DNA from: an uncultured Blautia sp.
GTDB taxonomy: Bacteria > Bacillota > Clostridia > Lachnospirales > Lachnospiraceae
Assembly (NCBI GenBank): GCA_934424575.1
Contig: CAKRXU010000002.1
Span: 1-64,000 of the forward strand
Length of the DNA: 64,000 nt
Reading direction: 5' to 3'
Of this stretch, positions 32,410-41,732 are shown piece by piece (positions within the stretch are counted from its first letter, which is position 1; each line of letters opens with the position of its first letter). The notes under the pieces were generated by a model. That model was not told where the DNA came from. It searched no databases and worked only from the letters and a program-made list of their open reading frames with translations. The translations under genes were made by a program, and so were the position numbers.

Positions 32410-33566
32410 ATGATGAACCCATTGTAAAAATCGCCCTCCGCTCGATCCTCCCCTGGGAAGAACACGGTTTCTCCATCTGCGGGACCGCCTCAAACGGTCT
32501 GGAAGCCATGTCTCTCATCGAAAAACATCAACCGGATGTGATCATCACCGACCTCAAAATGCCGGAAATGGACGGACTGGAACTGATCCGTACCCTGAAA
32601 GAAAAAAATTATCCCGGAGAGATCCTCGTCCTCAGCAATTATGAGGATTTTGATTCTGTGCGGAGCGCGCTCCTTCTGGGTGCGGCAGACTATCTGTTAA
32701 AGATCAAGATCAGTCCGGACACTCTTCTTGCCTGCCTGAACAAAACGACCGAAAAGCTGCAGGAAAAAGCCGACAGGAAAGTTCCTGTTCCAACAGAAAC
32801 CGTATCCGAGAACAGAACCCGCCTGCTCCTCTCCTTTTTTGAGGGAGAATCTTCCCTTTCCTCCTTTACAGCCCAAAACGCCGGCACAGACCTGCGCTTT
32901 ATGCAGGAACCATGTGCCGTCTGCTACGTAACCTTTGAAAAATTTCTGTCCAATGAAGCCTTTTCTATCTCGGGGAAACTTCTGTGTGATATGATCTTGG
33001 ACGCAGTACAGGGCGTACTGCAGCCATATATCCTTGTACTGAACGACTACAGTGCACTGGTAGTCTTTTCCCAGAAAGAACTGGATGCAGGCCAGATGAA
33101 AGTCGCTCAGCTCGTAAAAAAACTATACAACCGATTCACCATGTACCAGTCCTTCGCCCCGGATATGCCATATCAGGAAAATCTTCCGGACTATGAAGAA
33201 GCCAGAAATACTTATCAGACCTTTACCATAAATGAAGGGCATTATACAGACGATATTGCCAAAACCCTCACATATATCGAAGAAAATTATATGCACCGGC
33301 TCACACTGTCCTCCATTTCCGCAAATGTCAGCTTAAGTTCCAGCTATCTGTGCCGCGTTTTTAAATCAGAGGTAGGAACAAGCATCACCAGTTATCTGAA
33401 CAATCTCCGGATACGTAAAGCCGCTACCATGATCAAAGACAACCGGCTTTCGCTCAAAGAGATCTCCACGATGGTAGGGATCGATGACCAGCTCTATTTC
33501 AGCAGGCTGTTCAAGAAATGTATGGGAATTTCCCCTTCAGAATACGGGAAACGATTTCATCAGTAA
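32388..33566 (+). CDS. YesN-type response regulator with AraC DNA-binding domain
   Basis: 392 residues. The receiver domain (1-~120) has acidic pocket IIDDEP and phospho-acceptor D55 in IITDLKMPEMDG. A middle region of ~150 residues follows, and two AraC helix-turn-helix units lie at about 290-392 (LSSISANVSLSSSYLCRVFK; SLKEISTMVGIDDQLYFSRLF; end MGISPSEYGKRF). It partners the kinase overlapping its start and probably activates the divergent binding-protein operon and perhaps GH112. It ends at a bidirectional terminator facing GH112. Confidence 0.93.
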   Translation: MYSILIIDDEPIVKIALRSILPWEEHGFSICGTASNGLEAMSLIEKHQPDVIITDLKMPEMDGLELIRTLKEKNYPGEILVLSNYEDFDSVRSALLLGAADYLLKIKISPDTLLACLNKTTEKLQEKADRKVPVPTETVSENRTRLLLSFFEGESSLSSFTAQNAGTDLRFMQEPCAVCYVTFEKFLSNEAFSISGKLLCDMILDAVQGVLQPYILVLNDYSALVVFSQKELDAGQMKVAQLVKKLYNRFTMYQSFAPDMPYQENLPDYEEARNTYQTFTINEGHYTDDIAKTLTYIEENYMHRLTLSSISANVSLSSSYLCRVFKSEVGTSITSYLNNLRIRKAATMIKDNRLSLKEISTMVGIDDQLYFSRLFKKCMGISPSEYGKRFHQ

Positions 33567-33571
33567 ATCTC

Positions 33572-33621
33572 AAAAAGGTATGAAACCACAGTTTTAACTT
33601 CTATGGTCTCATACCTTTTTT
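33572..33621. terminator. Bidirectional terminator
   Basis: AAAGGTATGA-A-ACCA pairs with TGGT-C-TCATACCTTT around a ~17-nt loop, with T-runs on both strands. It separates the converging response-regulator and GH112 genes. Confidence 0.9.
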
Positions 33622-33662
33622 CTTATCACATCATTCTTCTATTTCTTAGATATTTTCGCTTC

Positions 33663-35825
33663 TCAGATCTGGTACCACTTGATCTCATTTGCTTCCATGT
33701 GAAGTTCGAAGCTGCTTCCGTCGCCTTTGTATACAACGGTGTCCTGCGGCTCGTAGGTGTTGTTTACGACACAGTATTTGCCGTTCTTTACATAGGCATG
33801 GACTTCTACATTGTAGTTTGTGGAATACCAGCAGTTCAGCTCTTCCTCTGCGGATGCGGACCAGAGGACTGCACGGTAGAGGACACGGCTGTTCTTGAAG
33901 CTGTACGGAAGTCCGCTGATATAGACACCGCGGCCTTTTCCGAAGGTCCTGACTGCCATCTGCACTTCCTGGTCTTTCTGGATCAGGATCTCAGTTCCGT
34001 CAAGTGCATAGATATTTTTCTTTCCTTCACCGAAATCAACATCTCCGTCACTGTCTGCCAGGATAAAGTGATCTCTGTGTTCTTCCCAGTTGTATTTGTC
34101 TTTGTTCAGGTTAAAGCCGTTTTCTTCTTCTACTCCAAGCACATCGTCAAGCTGGAAATAATGTCCCTGCCACTGATGGGCTGCCGGTTCGCCGACTCCG
34201 ATGAAGCCGCCGCCGTTGTAGACAAATTCTTTTACGGCAGTGATGATCGTTTCGTTTACCCAGTACTCGCCGCCGCTCTGTGCGGTATCTGCATCGCCTA
34301 CGTTGATCACAACATCAAAGTTTTTCAGCAGATCCTTATTTTCCAGGATATCATCAAAACTGATGAAAGAAACATCAAACGGTGCACCGCTCAAAGCCTC
34401 GATGATCCCAAAGTAAGAATAATTCTGTTTGTAATAAATTGCGTGATGTACCATGTGGTTGCCCCAGGAACGCATTTTTCCCCAGCAGTTCAGGACAGCT
34501 ACACGCTTCACACAGTATGGGGTCACGCCCTGGATATTGTCATAGAGTGTACGGAATTCCTGACATACCTCTTTGATATACTGTACAAAATCCGGGAATT
34601 CCAGAGCAAGTTTCAGGTATCCGCCGTAACCGATCCTCTGGATCGGGCTTCGAAGGATCGCACGTCTTGCTGTTACCCAGTTTACTTTGGCTTCCTTGAC
34701 CGGATCGCCGCCCTCATGGAAGGTATCCGGGAAAAAGTACGGAAGGAAACGTCCTTCTGTATATTTTACGTTCTTGATATCGCTGAACAGACGTAAGGTC
34801 GCACCGTTTCCGACACTTCCAACGACAGCATCCAGTCCGATGGAGGCAAACTCGTCCATAAACGGCTCCATGCCGATCCAGTGATCGCCCATGAACATCA
34901 TGGCTTCCTTGCCATATTCATGGACAATGTCTACCATCTCTTTGGCAAGCTTCGCAACTTCTCTTCTCTGGAAAGCCTGGAAATCCTTAAATTCTTTGGA
35001 CGGAATACGGTATGTATTATTCATGTAGCCCTGGTCGATAATGTATTCCGGACGGAATGCATATCCTACTTCTTTTTCAAACTGCTCAAGGATATACGGG
35101 CTGACAGATGCGGAGTAGCCGAACCAGTCTACATATTTTTCTCTCGCAAGCTCATCAAAGATCAGGGTAAACTGATGGAAAAATGTCGTAAAACGTACTA
35201 CATCCACATATTGATGCGTATCAAGGAAACGACGGAGACGCTCCAGAGAATGTGCCCTTGTCTTCGGCTGGCGCACATCAAAAGTGATCTGCGGCTCTAC
35301 GTCCTTCCAGTCGTTTACAACAGCATTGTACATATGAACCGGGTCCCACATGATATATGCCAGAAAGCTGACCGTATATTCATGAAAAAGCTTCGCCGGT
35401 GTGATCACGACATTTCCTCTCTCTTCGTCATAAGACCACTGATCTGTCGGAACGACTTCGCCTGTGGTACGGTCAATGACTTCCCACCATCTGGTGATGT
35501 CGTCACGGGTATTTACTTTCAGCATGTCCGGGTAAAGGTGATCCATAAGGTGGATCTCAAGCTTCTCCTCCGTTGCTGTATGGAAAGAACTCATGATGTA
35601 CATCTGCTGGATCTCATCCGGGTTTGCCTTTGCCCATGCATTGTCTTTTCTTGTTGTATAATAAGTAGCGTAGATCTTTGCGCCTGTGTCTTTGAGTTCT
35701 GCCGGGAACTCTGTTCCATCGCAGTCACGGATCGCATCTGCGCCCCATTCCTCTACGATATCCAGTGTTTCCTTTACCACATCCAGGTTTGTCGGGATCG
35801 TAACTCTGCCTTTGTTCTGGCTCAT
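33663..35825 (-). CDS. lnpA: 1,3-beta-galactosyl-N-acetylhexosamine phosphorylase, GH112
   Basis: 720 residues, matching the family (~720-750). It phosphorolyses lacto-N-biose or galacto-N-biose to alpha-galactose-1-phosphate plus GlcNAc or GalNAc in the cytoplasm; no signal peptide. Family blocks: RVTIPTNLDVVKETLDIVEEWGADAIRDCDG at the N-terminus (only the pattern is cited), FTTFFHQFTLIFDE (~205-218), EAMMFMGDHWIGMEP (~310-324) and DADTAQSGGEYW near 522-533. GH112 enzymes are hallmarks of human-milk oligosaccharide and mucin core use. Preference for GNB or LNB cannot be read with confidence. It has its own promoter (35895-35923). Confidence 0.95.
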   Translation of the reverse strand: MSQNKGRVTIPTNLDVVKETLDIVEEWGADAIRDCDGTEFPAELKDTGAKIYATYYTTRKDNAWAKANPDEIQQMYIMSSFHTATEEKLEIHLMDHLYPDMLKVNTRDDITRWWEVIDRTTGEVVPTDQWSYDEERGNVVITPAKLFHEYTVSFLAYIMWDPVHMYNAVVNDWKDVEPQITFDVRQPKTRAHSLERLRRFLDTHQYVDVVRFTTFFHQFTLIFDELAREKYVDWFGYSASVSPYILEQFEKEVGYAFRPEYIIDQGYMNNTYRIPSKEFKDFQAFQRREVAKLAKEMVDIVHEYGKEAMMFMGDHWIGMEPFMDEFASIGLDAVVGSVGNGATLRLFSDIKNVKYTEGRFLPYFFPDTFHEGGDPVKEAKVNWVTARRAILRSPIQRIGYGGYLKLALEFPDFVQYIKEVCQEFRTLYDNIQGVTPYCVKRVAVLNCWGKMRSWGNHMVHHAIYYKQNYSYFGIIEALSGAPFDVSFISFDDILENKDLLKNFDVVINVGDADTAQSGGEYWVNETIITAVKEFVYNGGGFIGVGEPAAHQWQGHYFQLDDVLGVEEENGFNLNKDKYNWEEHRDHFILADSDGDVDFGEGKKNIYALDGTEILIQKDQEVQMAVRTFGKGRGVYISGLPYSFKNSRVLYRAVLWSASAEEELNCWYSTNYNVEVHAYVKNGKYCVVNNTYEPQDTVVYKGDGSSFELHMEANEIKWYQI

Positions 35826-35894
35826 AGGTGTACCTCCGTTTTATATTTATGTATTTGGTTTATCATCTGTTTCTGTTCTCTTTCAGATACTATC

Positions 35895-35923
35895 AGAATA
35901 CGTCCTTTTTCTCTGTTTTTCAA
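35895..35923 (-). promoter_or_regulatory. Promoter of GH112
   Basis: On the minus strand TTGAAA (35923-35918), a 17-bp spacer and TATTCT (35900-35895), 70 bp above the ATG. Confidence 0.7.
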
Positions 35924-35952
35924 CGTTGTTCTTGCTATGCTTTTTAGAAATC

Positions 35953-35981
35953 TTGCGGTATTTTATCTTTTGTGCTATCCT
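35953..35981 (+). promoter_or_regulatory. Promoter of the AraC-family regulator
   Basis: TTGCGG (35953-35958), a 17-bp spacer and TATCCT (35976-35981), 36 bp before ATG 36018 and divergent from the GH112 promoter. Confidence 0.55.
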
Positions 35982-36017
35982 GACAGTTGAAAAATATTTC
36001 GGACCCGGGAGGTACAC

Positions 36018-36851
36018 ATGAGCACACGGTTTTTTTCTTTTTCGGACGATACTCCTTTTTCAACGGAAGCTGCCCTGGTGAACGCCTCTTCTTCCCACTA
36101 TGAGGAAGACTGGCCCAGTATCCCACATACCCATGCATTCACGGAACTCTTTTACGTCAGTGAGGGAAGCGGGGAATTCCTGATCGAAAACCAACGTTTT
36201 TCTATTAAAAAAGATGACCTGATCATCGTCAACCCTCATATCCAGCATACGGAAACTTCCCTAAGTGCCTCGCCGCTTTCTTATTATACGGTCGGTGTGG
36301 ACGGGATCAGTTTTTCCTTCCAGGATCAGAAAGAATTCCAGATCTTTCACTGCCGCCAGAAACATGCCGACCTTTTGTTTTATTTTCATTCCCTTTTTCA
36401 GGAACTGGATGAAAAAAACGATGGTTATGAAGAGATCTGCAAACATACGCTTGCCATTCTGATCGCCCAGCTCCGCCGCTTTGCCGTCTCTGATTTCCAG
36501 TTGTTTCCATCCTTTCATCCAAGCAAAGAATGTGCCCTCGTCAAGCGTTATCTGGATTCCCACTACAGTGATGACATCAATCTGGAACAGCTTGCCAGCT
36601 TAAGCCATCTGAATAAATATTATCTGAGCCACGAATTTACTCGCTACTACGGGATCTCCCCGATCAGCTATCTGACTCGCCGCCGGATTGAAGTATGCAA
36701 AAATCTCCTGGAGAATACAGACCATGAAATTTCTGATATTGCTCATCTTGCCGGATTTTCCTCGCAGAGTTATCTGGCACAGAGTTTCCGGAAATACTGC
36801 GGCATGACTGCCGGGGAGTACCGCCGCAGCAAAAAGAATCAGACGATATAA
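36018..36851 (+). CDS. AraC-family transcriptional regulator with cupin sensor
   Basis: 277 residues. The N-terminal cupin-like ligand domain (about 25-150) has IPHTHAFTELFYVSEGSGEF, with His and Glu residues typical of AraC sugar sensors. C-terminal helix-turn-helix pair: LEQLASLSHLNKYYLSHEFT and ISDIAHLAGFSSQSYLAQSF, ending MTAGEYRR. CGGGAGG precedes the start. It lies between GH112 (divergent) and GH95 (convergent, 13-bp overlap at the 3' ends), so it probably controls one or both in response to a released sugar such as fucose or a galactoside. Confidence 0.9.
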   Translation: MSTRFFSFSDDTPFSTEAALVNASSSHYEEDWPSIPHTHAFTELFYVSEGSGEFLIENQRFSIKKDDLIIVNPHIQHTETSLSASPLSYYTVGVDGISFSFQDQKEFQIFHCRQKHADLLFYFHSLFQELDEKNDGYEEICKHTLAILIAQLRRFAVSDFQLFPSFHPSKECALVKRYLDSHYSDDINLEQLASLSHLNKYYLSHEFTRYYGISPISYLTRRRIEVCKNLLENTDHEISDIAHLAGFSSQSYLAQSFRKYCGMTAGEYRRSKKNQTI

Positions 36852-39088
36852 CAGATGACATCTGCTTTCAGCATTACTTTCTTCTCGGTTCCATTGTACA
36901 AAAGTGTGCGTACCGTATCTGTCTGTGATCGCAGACTGCATTCGGTAATGCATCTGTCTTTCCAGACAAAGTCAATGGTAATGCCGCCCGGTGCCCTAAG
37001 GCCGCTTATCTTTCCATCCTTCCACTCCGTCGGAAGTGCCGGAAGAAAGAAGATCCTGTCATCCTGATACTGTACCAGCATTTCCAGGACAGCAGCCGCA
37101 AACCCGAAATTCCCGTCGATCTGAAATGGCGGATGTGCACAGAGCATATTCGGGTAGATCCCGCCGCCGACCAGACTGCAAGTTTCTTCTTTTGTAACGC
37201 GAAGCTGATTTTTCAAAAGCTTCAACGCACGCTCTCCATCTCCGAGCCGCGCCCAGAGACATGCCTTCCATGCCATGCACCAGCCGGTTCCCTCGTCTCC
37301 TCTTCTGTCCAGTGCCACGCGGCAGGCAACCAGAAGTTCTTCGTCCTCTCTGTGGATCAAATTTCCCGGATAAAGCCCGTATAGCTGCGAAACATGTCTG
37401 TGGTGCACATCCACTTCCGGATAATCCAGATACCACTCCTGAAGCTGTCCTTCTTTCCCGATCTTAAATGGCGGCAGTTTTTTGAGTGCAGTTTTTACTT
37501 CATCCGTAAGGTCTGTGATATCAAGGATAGCGCAGGCTTTCAGATAATTTCCAAACAATTCCTTCAGGATACTGCAATCCATTGTCGAACCAGAGGTCAC
37601 ACTATGGACACTGTGATCCGAGGTTGTAAATGTATTTTCCGGCGACGTAGATGGTGCTGTGACGAGGTATCCGTCATAAGGCACCAGATATCCCAGATAA
37701 AATTCCACTGCTCCCCGGATAAGCGGAAAGGCTTTTTCTCTCAGAAACTCTCTGTCCAGTGTGTAGCGGTAATGCTCCCACAGATGACTGCAGAGCCACC
37801 CGGAACTCATCGGCCACATAGAGTAAGTACAGGGATTTTCATCCTGCCCGAAATATCCGACCGGGCTGGAATGTCCCCAGATATCCACATTATGATGGCT
37901 CACCCATCCATCCAGATGATAGACTTCTTTTGCCGTCTTTTTTCCACGCGAGGCAGTCCGTTCGATCAGATCAAACAGCGGCTCATGGCAGTCGCTTAAG
38001 TTCGCCTTCTCTGCCATCCAGTAATTCATTTCTGTATTGATGTTTACCGTATAGTTGCTGCTCCACGGAGCTCTTAAGTCATGGTTCCAGATTCCCTGAA
38101 GGTTTGCACACTGTGTGCCAGGCTTAGAGGAAGAGATCATAAGATAACGGGCATAGTGAAACATTTTTGTTATAAGATCATTCTGCACACCGGGAGTCAG
38201 TGTAAAATCCATCCGGTCAAAATAGGCTGCATATGCCTTCTTGTGAACTTCCTTTAATTGTGGATATGAAAGGTCACAGATCTGTTCCAGCATCTGTTTC
38301 TTTCTGGATAAATAAGAATCCTGTGCCTGAAAGTCCGTTATCCCGGACAGATAAATATACACATCATTATCTGCAGTCACGAGAAGCGTGTTGTCTTTTT
38401 GACGGATGCAGCCGTTCGGTGCCTGCACGGAAATAGCGATCGCAAACCGTGTTCCTTTTCTCTCTTCATAGACGATCGGATGCTCACAGGAATAATACGA
38501 CGGTGCCGCATAGACCGGAGCCTGTCCCTCCAGCACAAGTCCACTTGTCCCAAAAGCAGAACATGCATGCCTTATCTGACTGTCCAGAGAAATACGCAGT
38601 TCCAGACTGCTACCTGCGTCGGCCTTATAATGAAGCGCCATGACCGGTTCTGACATACTTACAAAAAATTCTCTTTGATATCCCTGTCCGTCCTGACAAT
38701 ATACAACCTGTTCCAGCGCATCCTTAAGTGAAAGCTGTCTCTGGTATGACCCATGCTCTTTTAACTCAGGTATGTTTGCATCAATATGCAGATTTCCTGC
38801 CGGAAGATAGCTCTCTGTCCAGTCGCCAAGGATGTTCTCTTTGCAATAGGATTCCGCCTCTTCATACTCTCCGGCAAAGATCTTCTGGCGCAAAAGATCC
38901 CAGTCCACATCTGTATTTTTGTTTTCTTTGCTTCTTCCGGTCCCGGACCAGAGTGTATCCAGATTCAGCTCGATCTTTTCCTCCCGAAGCCATCCATATG
39001 ACATCGCTCCCATAGAACCGTTCCCCAGAGGAAGTGCCTCATTCCATGCTCCTGCCGGTCCGTCAAAAACCAATGATAACTCATTCAT
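36839..39088 (-). CDS. Alpha-L-fucosidase, GH95
   Basis: 749 residues. It is an inverting fucosidase, usually specific for alpha-1,2-fucose of 2'-fucosyllactose and H-antigen glycans. N-terminal beta domain with ALPLGNGSMGAM. Catalytic region: the Asn pair used to activate water in NYTVNINTEMNYWMAE, general-acid Glu in LQEWYLDYPEVDVHHRH, and the conserved Asp in IDGNFGFAAAVLEML. No signal peptide, so it is intracellular, pairing with the importer at 27-30 kb. It starts 23 bp after mobA on the same strand, an odd place for a glycosidase. The 3' end overlaps the convergent AraC gene by 13 bp. Confidence 0.94.
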   Translation of the reverse strand: MNELSLVFDGPAGAWNEALPLGNGSMGAMSYGWLREEKIELNLDTLWSGTGRSKENKNTDVDWDLLRQKIFAGEYEEAESYCKENILGDWTESYLPAGNLHIDANIPELKEHGSYQRQLSLKDALEQVVYCQDGQGYQREFFVSMSEPVMALHYKADAGSSLELRISLDSQIRHACSAFGTSGLVLEGQAPVYAAPSYYSCEHPIVYEERKGTRFAIAISVQAPNGCIRQKDNTLLVTADNDVYIYLSGITDFQAQDSYLSRKKQMLEQICDLSYPQLKEVHKKAYAAYFDRMDFTLTPGVQNDLITKMFHYARYLMISSSKPGTQCANLQGIWNHDLRAPWSSNYTVNINTEMNYWMAEKANLSDCHEPLFDLIERTASRGKKTAKEVYHLDGWVSHHNVDIWGHSSPVGYFGQDENPCTYSMWPMSSGWLCSHLWEHYRYTLDREFLREKAFPLIRGAVEFYLGYLVPYDGYLVTAPSTSPENTFTTSDHSVHSVTSGSTMDCSILKELFGNYLKACAILDITDLTDEVKTALKKLPPFKIGKEGQLQEWYLDYPEVDVHHRHVSQLYGLYPGNLIHREDEELLVACRVALDRRGDEGTGWCMAWKACLWARLGDGERALKLLKNQLRVTKEETCSLVGGGIYPNMLCAHPPFQIDGNFGFAAAVLEMLVQYQDDRIFFLPALPTEWKDGKISGLRAPGGITIDFVWKDRCITECSLRSQTDTVRTLLYNGTEKKVMLKADVICYIV

Positions 39089-39111
39089 TTTATTATTCTC
39101 CCAGATATCTT

Positions 39112-39705
39112 CTATGCCTGAAAATTTTCTTTAGATACTTCTTCATATACCTTTGGATCGTTAATGTTCGTAAAATACCTGTCATCTTCCTGCGTGTCAT
39201 AGCAGGAATAACCGATCTCATTGAGGAAACGGAAAACCGAAGATTGCCCGCGTTCCAGAAAGGCGCGGATGTCACTTGATAAACTGGTCTCGTAGACTGC
39301 CATCAGGGATTCTTCTTTGCCATTGTGACGGAGAAGGGTGACGCGGTTCTGATCATCTGTGCTGGCACTCTGAATGAGGTTCTGGAGTTCGGATACCGGC
39401 ACCAGCGGGGTGTCTACGCCAAGGACAATACACCGGTCCGCTCCATCCTCTGCTGCTTTGTTAAGACAGGCTTCGAGGCCGCCGAGAGGTCCTCTTTCTT
39501 TGATTCTGTCCATAACGATCTCTTCTGTGCAGTGTGCGCCGCGATAGCCTGAGACGTAGATCATGCCAACACCCAGGTCTCTTCCCTTCTGGATCTGGAT
39601 CTCCAGAAAAGATTTCCCGTCAAGCTTAAGATCACTCTTTTCTTTTCCCATGCGGCTGCTGGCTCCTCCTGCCAGAACGATCATTGCAAGTTTGTTTTCT
39701 CCCAT
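39112..39705 (-). CDS. mobA: Molybdenum cofactor guanylyltransferase
   Basis: About 197 residues. It attaches GMP to molybdopterin to give the MGD cofactor used by formate dehydrogenases of the DMSO-reductase family. The nucleotide-binding loop VLAGGASSRMGKEKSDL is at about residues 9-25, and the GVDTPLVP motif (Mg-binding Asp) near 96-103. ATG 39705 is chosen because AGGGGG lies 6 bases upstream; ATG 39711 would touch that site. It follows moaA by about 20 bp and precedes the GH95 fucosidase by 23 bp. Fits the neighbouring formate dehydrogenase. Confidence 0.9.
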   Translation of the reverse strand: MGENKLAMIVLAGGASSRMGKEKSDLKLDGKSFLEIQIQKGRDLGVGMIYVSGYRGAHCTEEIVMDRIKERGPLGGLEACLNKAAEDGADRCIVLGVDTPLVPVSELQNLIQSASTDDQNRVTLLRHNGKEESLMAVYETSLSSDIRAFLERGQSSVFRFLNEIGYSCYDTQEDDRYFTNINDPKVYEEVSKENFQA

Positions 39706-39726
39706 ATACATCCCCCTGTTTCCTTT

Positions 39727-40701
39727 TCAACCGCCGATCTGTGACATCAGCTTAAGTTCATCCTCGTCGATCGCCTGTGAAGTAAAATGATGCTCGCCCG
39801 GTTTTTCCCAGATCACTCTGCGGATTGCCTCAGTCAGCTCCTCGTCGGTGCATCCGTTTCTCATCAGTGCCTTGAGGCTTATTCCGGTCTGATACTGCAG
39901 ACAGGCTTTGAGATAGCCCTCCGCGGTCATTCTGACACGATTGCACTGCGCGCAGAACTTATGTGTCATCGCACTGATAAAACCGATCTTTCCCTGAAAG
40001 CCTTCGATTTCGTAATAATGGCACGGACCATTTCCGTATCGCTCTGTAACCGGTGTCATCTTGCCATAGACACGCTCAAGGATCGAACAGATTTCATCTT
40101 CTCCCCGGAAGCGGAACTCTTTGCCGTATCCGATCGGCATCATCTCGATAAAACGCACATGGATCGGATAGTCTCTCGCAATCCTGGCAACTTCCACCAG
40201 ATTCTGCGGATCATCGATCACCGGTACACAGTTGATCTTGAGACCGATCTGTGGATATTTCAGTGCTTCCTTCATGCTCTCCAGAACTTTAGGAAGACCC
40301 TCTCTTCGCGTGATCTTTCCGAATGCCTCTTCATTCAGCGTATCCAGGCTGATATTGATATTGTCGATCCCTGCCTCTGCCAGTTCACTGATCTGCTCCC
40401 CCAGAAGGACACCATTTGTCGTCAGCGTTACTTTCTCTATTCCCGGAAGTTCTTTGAGCATCCGTACCAGTGCAGCACTGTTCTTTCTTGTCAGAGGCTC
40501 GCCGCCGGTCAGTTTTATTTTTTTGATTCCCAGAGTTGTCATACAGCGACAGACTCTCTGGATCTCATCGTAGGTCAGGATCTCTCCATGTGAAATCTGG
40601 CAGATTCCCTCTCCCGGCATACAGTAAATGCATCTGAGATTGCACCTGTCGGTGATCGAAATCCGAAGATAATCGATCTCACGTCCATATCTGTCTTTCA
40701 T
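39727..40701 (-). CDS. moaA: GTP 3',8-cyclase (molybdenum cofactor biosynthesis)
   Basis: 324 residues, radical-SAM enzyme for the first step of molybdopterin synthesis. The N-terminal cluster motif CNLRCIYCMPGEG (residues 17-29) has CxxxCxxC. The second, C-terminal 4Fe-4S cluster sits in CAQCNRVRMTAEGYLKAC (~250-267). The SAM-contact GGEPLTRKN follows near residue 66. It is first in the moaA-mobA-(GH95) transcript and divergent from fdhD. The C-terminal GG motif (SQIGG), needed for activity in the family, is intact. moaC/moaB/moaE/moaD are not in the window. Confidence 0.96.
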   Translation of the reverse strand: MKDRYGREIDYLRISITDRCNLRCIYCMPGEGICQISHGEILTYDEIQRVCRCMTTLGIKKIKLTGGEPLTRKNSAALVRMLKELPGIEKVTLTTNGVLLGEQISELAEAGIDNINISLDTLNEEAFGKITRREGLPKVLESMKEALKYPQIGLKINCVPVIDDPQNLVEVARIARDYPIHVRFIEMMPIGYGKEFRFRGEDEICSILERVYGKMTPVTERYGNGPCHYYEIEGFQGKIGFISAMTHKFCAQCNRVRMTAEGYLKACLQYQTGISLKALMRNGCTDEELTEAIRRVIWEKPGEHHFTSQAIDEDELKLMSQIGG

Positions 40702-40855
40702 AGTTAAATTTTCTCCGTTCCTTTTTATTTTGTCTACCCCACTTTAAAAGGCTTTTATTGTTTTATATCTTAATTTGTTCTTTTGAAATCCTCTGATTTC
40801 TGCTATACTTATCTATAAATATATACAATAAAAACTTTTTAGCATTGGAGAAATT

Positions 40856-41659
40856 ATGCATATTAACGAACAATACCACGATCTTCCATTACTGGAAACA
40901 CAAACCTATCAGTTCATCGGCAGGGAAGGGGAGATCCTTACCAAAGAAGAACAGGTCCTCAATGAGCATCTGATTGATGTCTATCTCAATGACCAGCTTA
41001 CCATGAAACTGATCTGTCTCCCGCAGCATCTCACAGAACTCGTCCTAGGACGGCTCCTGACGGAACATATCATCCAGTCCATCGACGATGTCGAGCAGAT
41101 CTACATCTGCGAGTACGGCAAGCGCGCCAAGGTTTATCTCAAACAGTCTCAGGCGACCGATGCAAAGAAAAACACTTCCTTCGTAGAGACCACCCCTACC
41201 TGCTGCACCGGCAACCACATCCTGAATGATTATTTCTCATCTGACTATCCGCCGGTTCCTGTCACCCCGATCGAATGGAGACCGGAATGGATCTTCCACA
41301 TAGCAGACACCTTTGCCGATGGGATGCCGCTTCACGGTGTCACCTTCGCCACCCACAGCTGTCTCCTTGCCCGCAGAGACGAGATTCTTTTTTCCTGTGA
41401 GGACATCGGACGGCATAACGCACTTGACAAAGTGATCGGCTATGCTCTCCGTCATCAGATCGACCTTACGGAATGCATGGTCTATTCCAGCGGAAGGATC
41501 CCGACCGATATGGCAATGAAAGCGATCTATGCCGGAATTCCGGTGCTTTCCAGCAAGGCATCTCCTACCACAGAGGCGATCGAGCTTGCCAAAGCCTATC
41601 GCCTGACCCTCATCTGTGCCGCCAGAAGAGACCGGATGAAAGTCTTCAGTCAGGTCTGA
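40856..41659 (+). CDS. fdhD: Formate dehydrogenase sulfurtransferase FdhD
   Basis: 267 residues. It passes sulfur from a cysteine desulfurase to the molybdenum of formate dehydrogenase, making the sulfido ligand essential for activity. The flexible cysteine loop is TPTCCTGNHI (about residues 121-130); the binding blocks THSCLLARRDEILFSCEDIGRHNALDKVIG and YSSGRIPTDMAMKA are typical (cited as patterns). It is alone on the plus strand among minus-strand moco genes, divergent from moaA. Its presence supports an active formate dehydrogenase at 44.2-46.9 kb. Confidence 0.95.
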   Translation: MHINEQYHDLPLLETQTYQFIGREGEILTKEEQVLNEHLIDVYLNDQLTMKLICLPQHLTELVLGRLLTEHIIQSIDDVEQIYICEYGKRAKVYLKQSQATDAKKNTSFVETTPTCCTGNHILNDYFSSDYPPVPVTPIEWRPEWIFHIADTFADGMPLHGVTFATHSCLLARRDEILFSCEDIGRHNALDKVIGYALRHQIDLTECMVYSSGRIPTDMAMKAIYAGIPVLSSKASPTTEAIELAKAYRLTLICAARRDRMKVFSQV

Positions 41660-41732
41660 TCTTTCTTATCTGTGCAGAAACTGCGACAGGATGCTTCTGT
41701 TCGAAACGAAACATCCTGCCGCATCCTCATAG

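Noticed and set aside
33603..34796. 397-codon plus-strand frame opposite GH112
   Set aside because: Begins within the bidirectional terminator and lies over the conserved GH112 gene.
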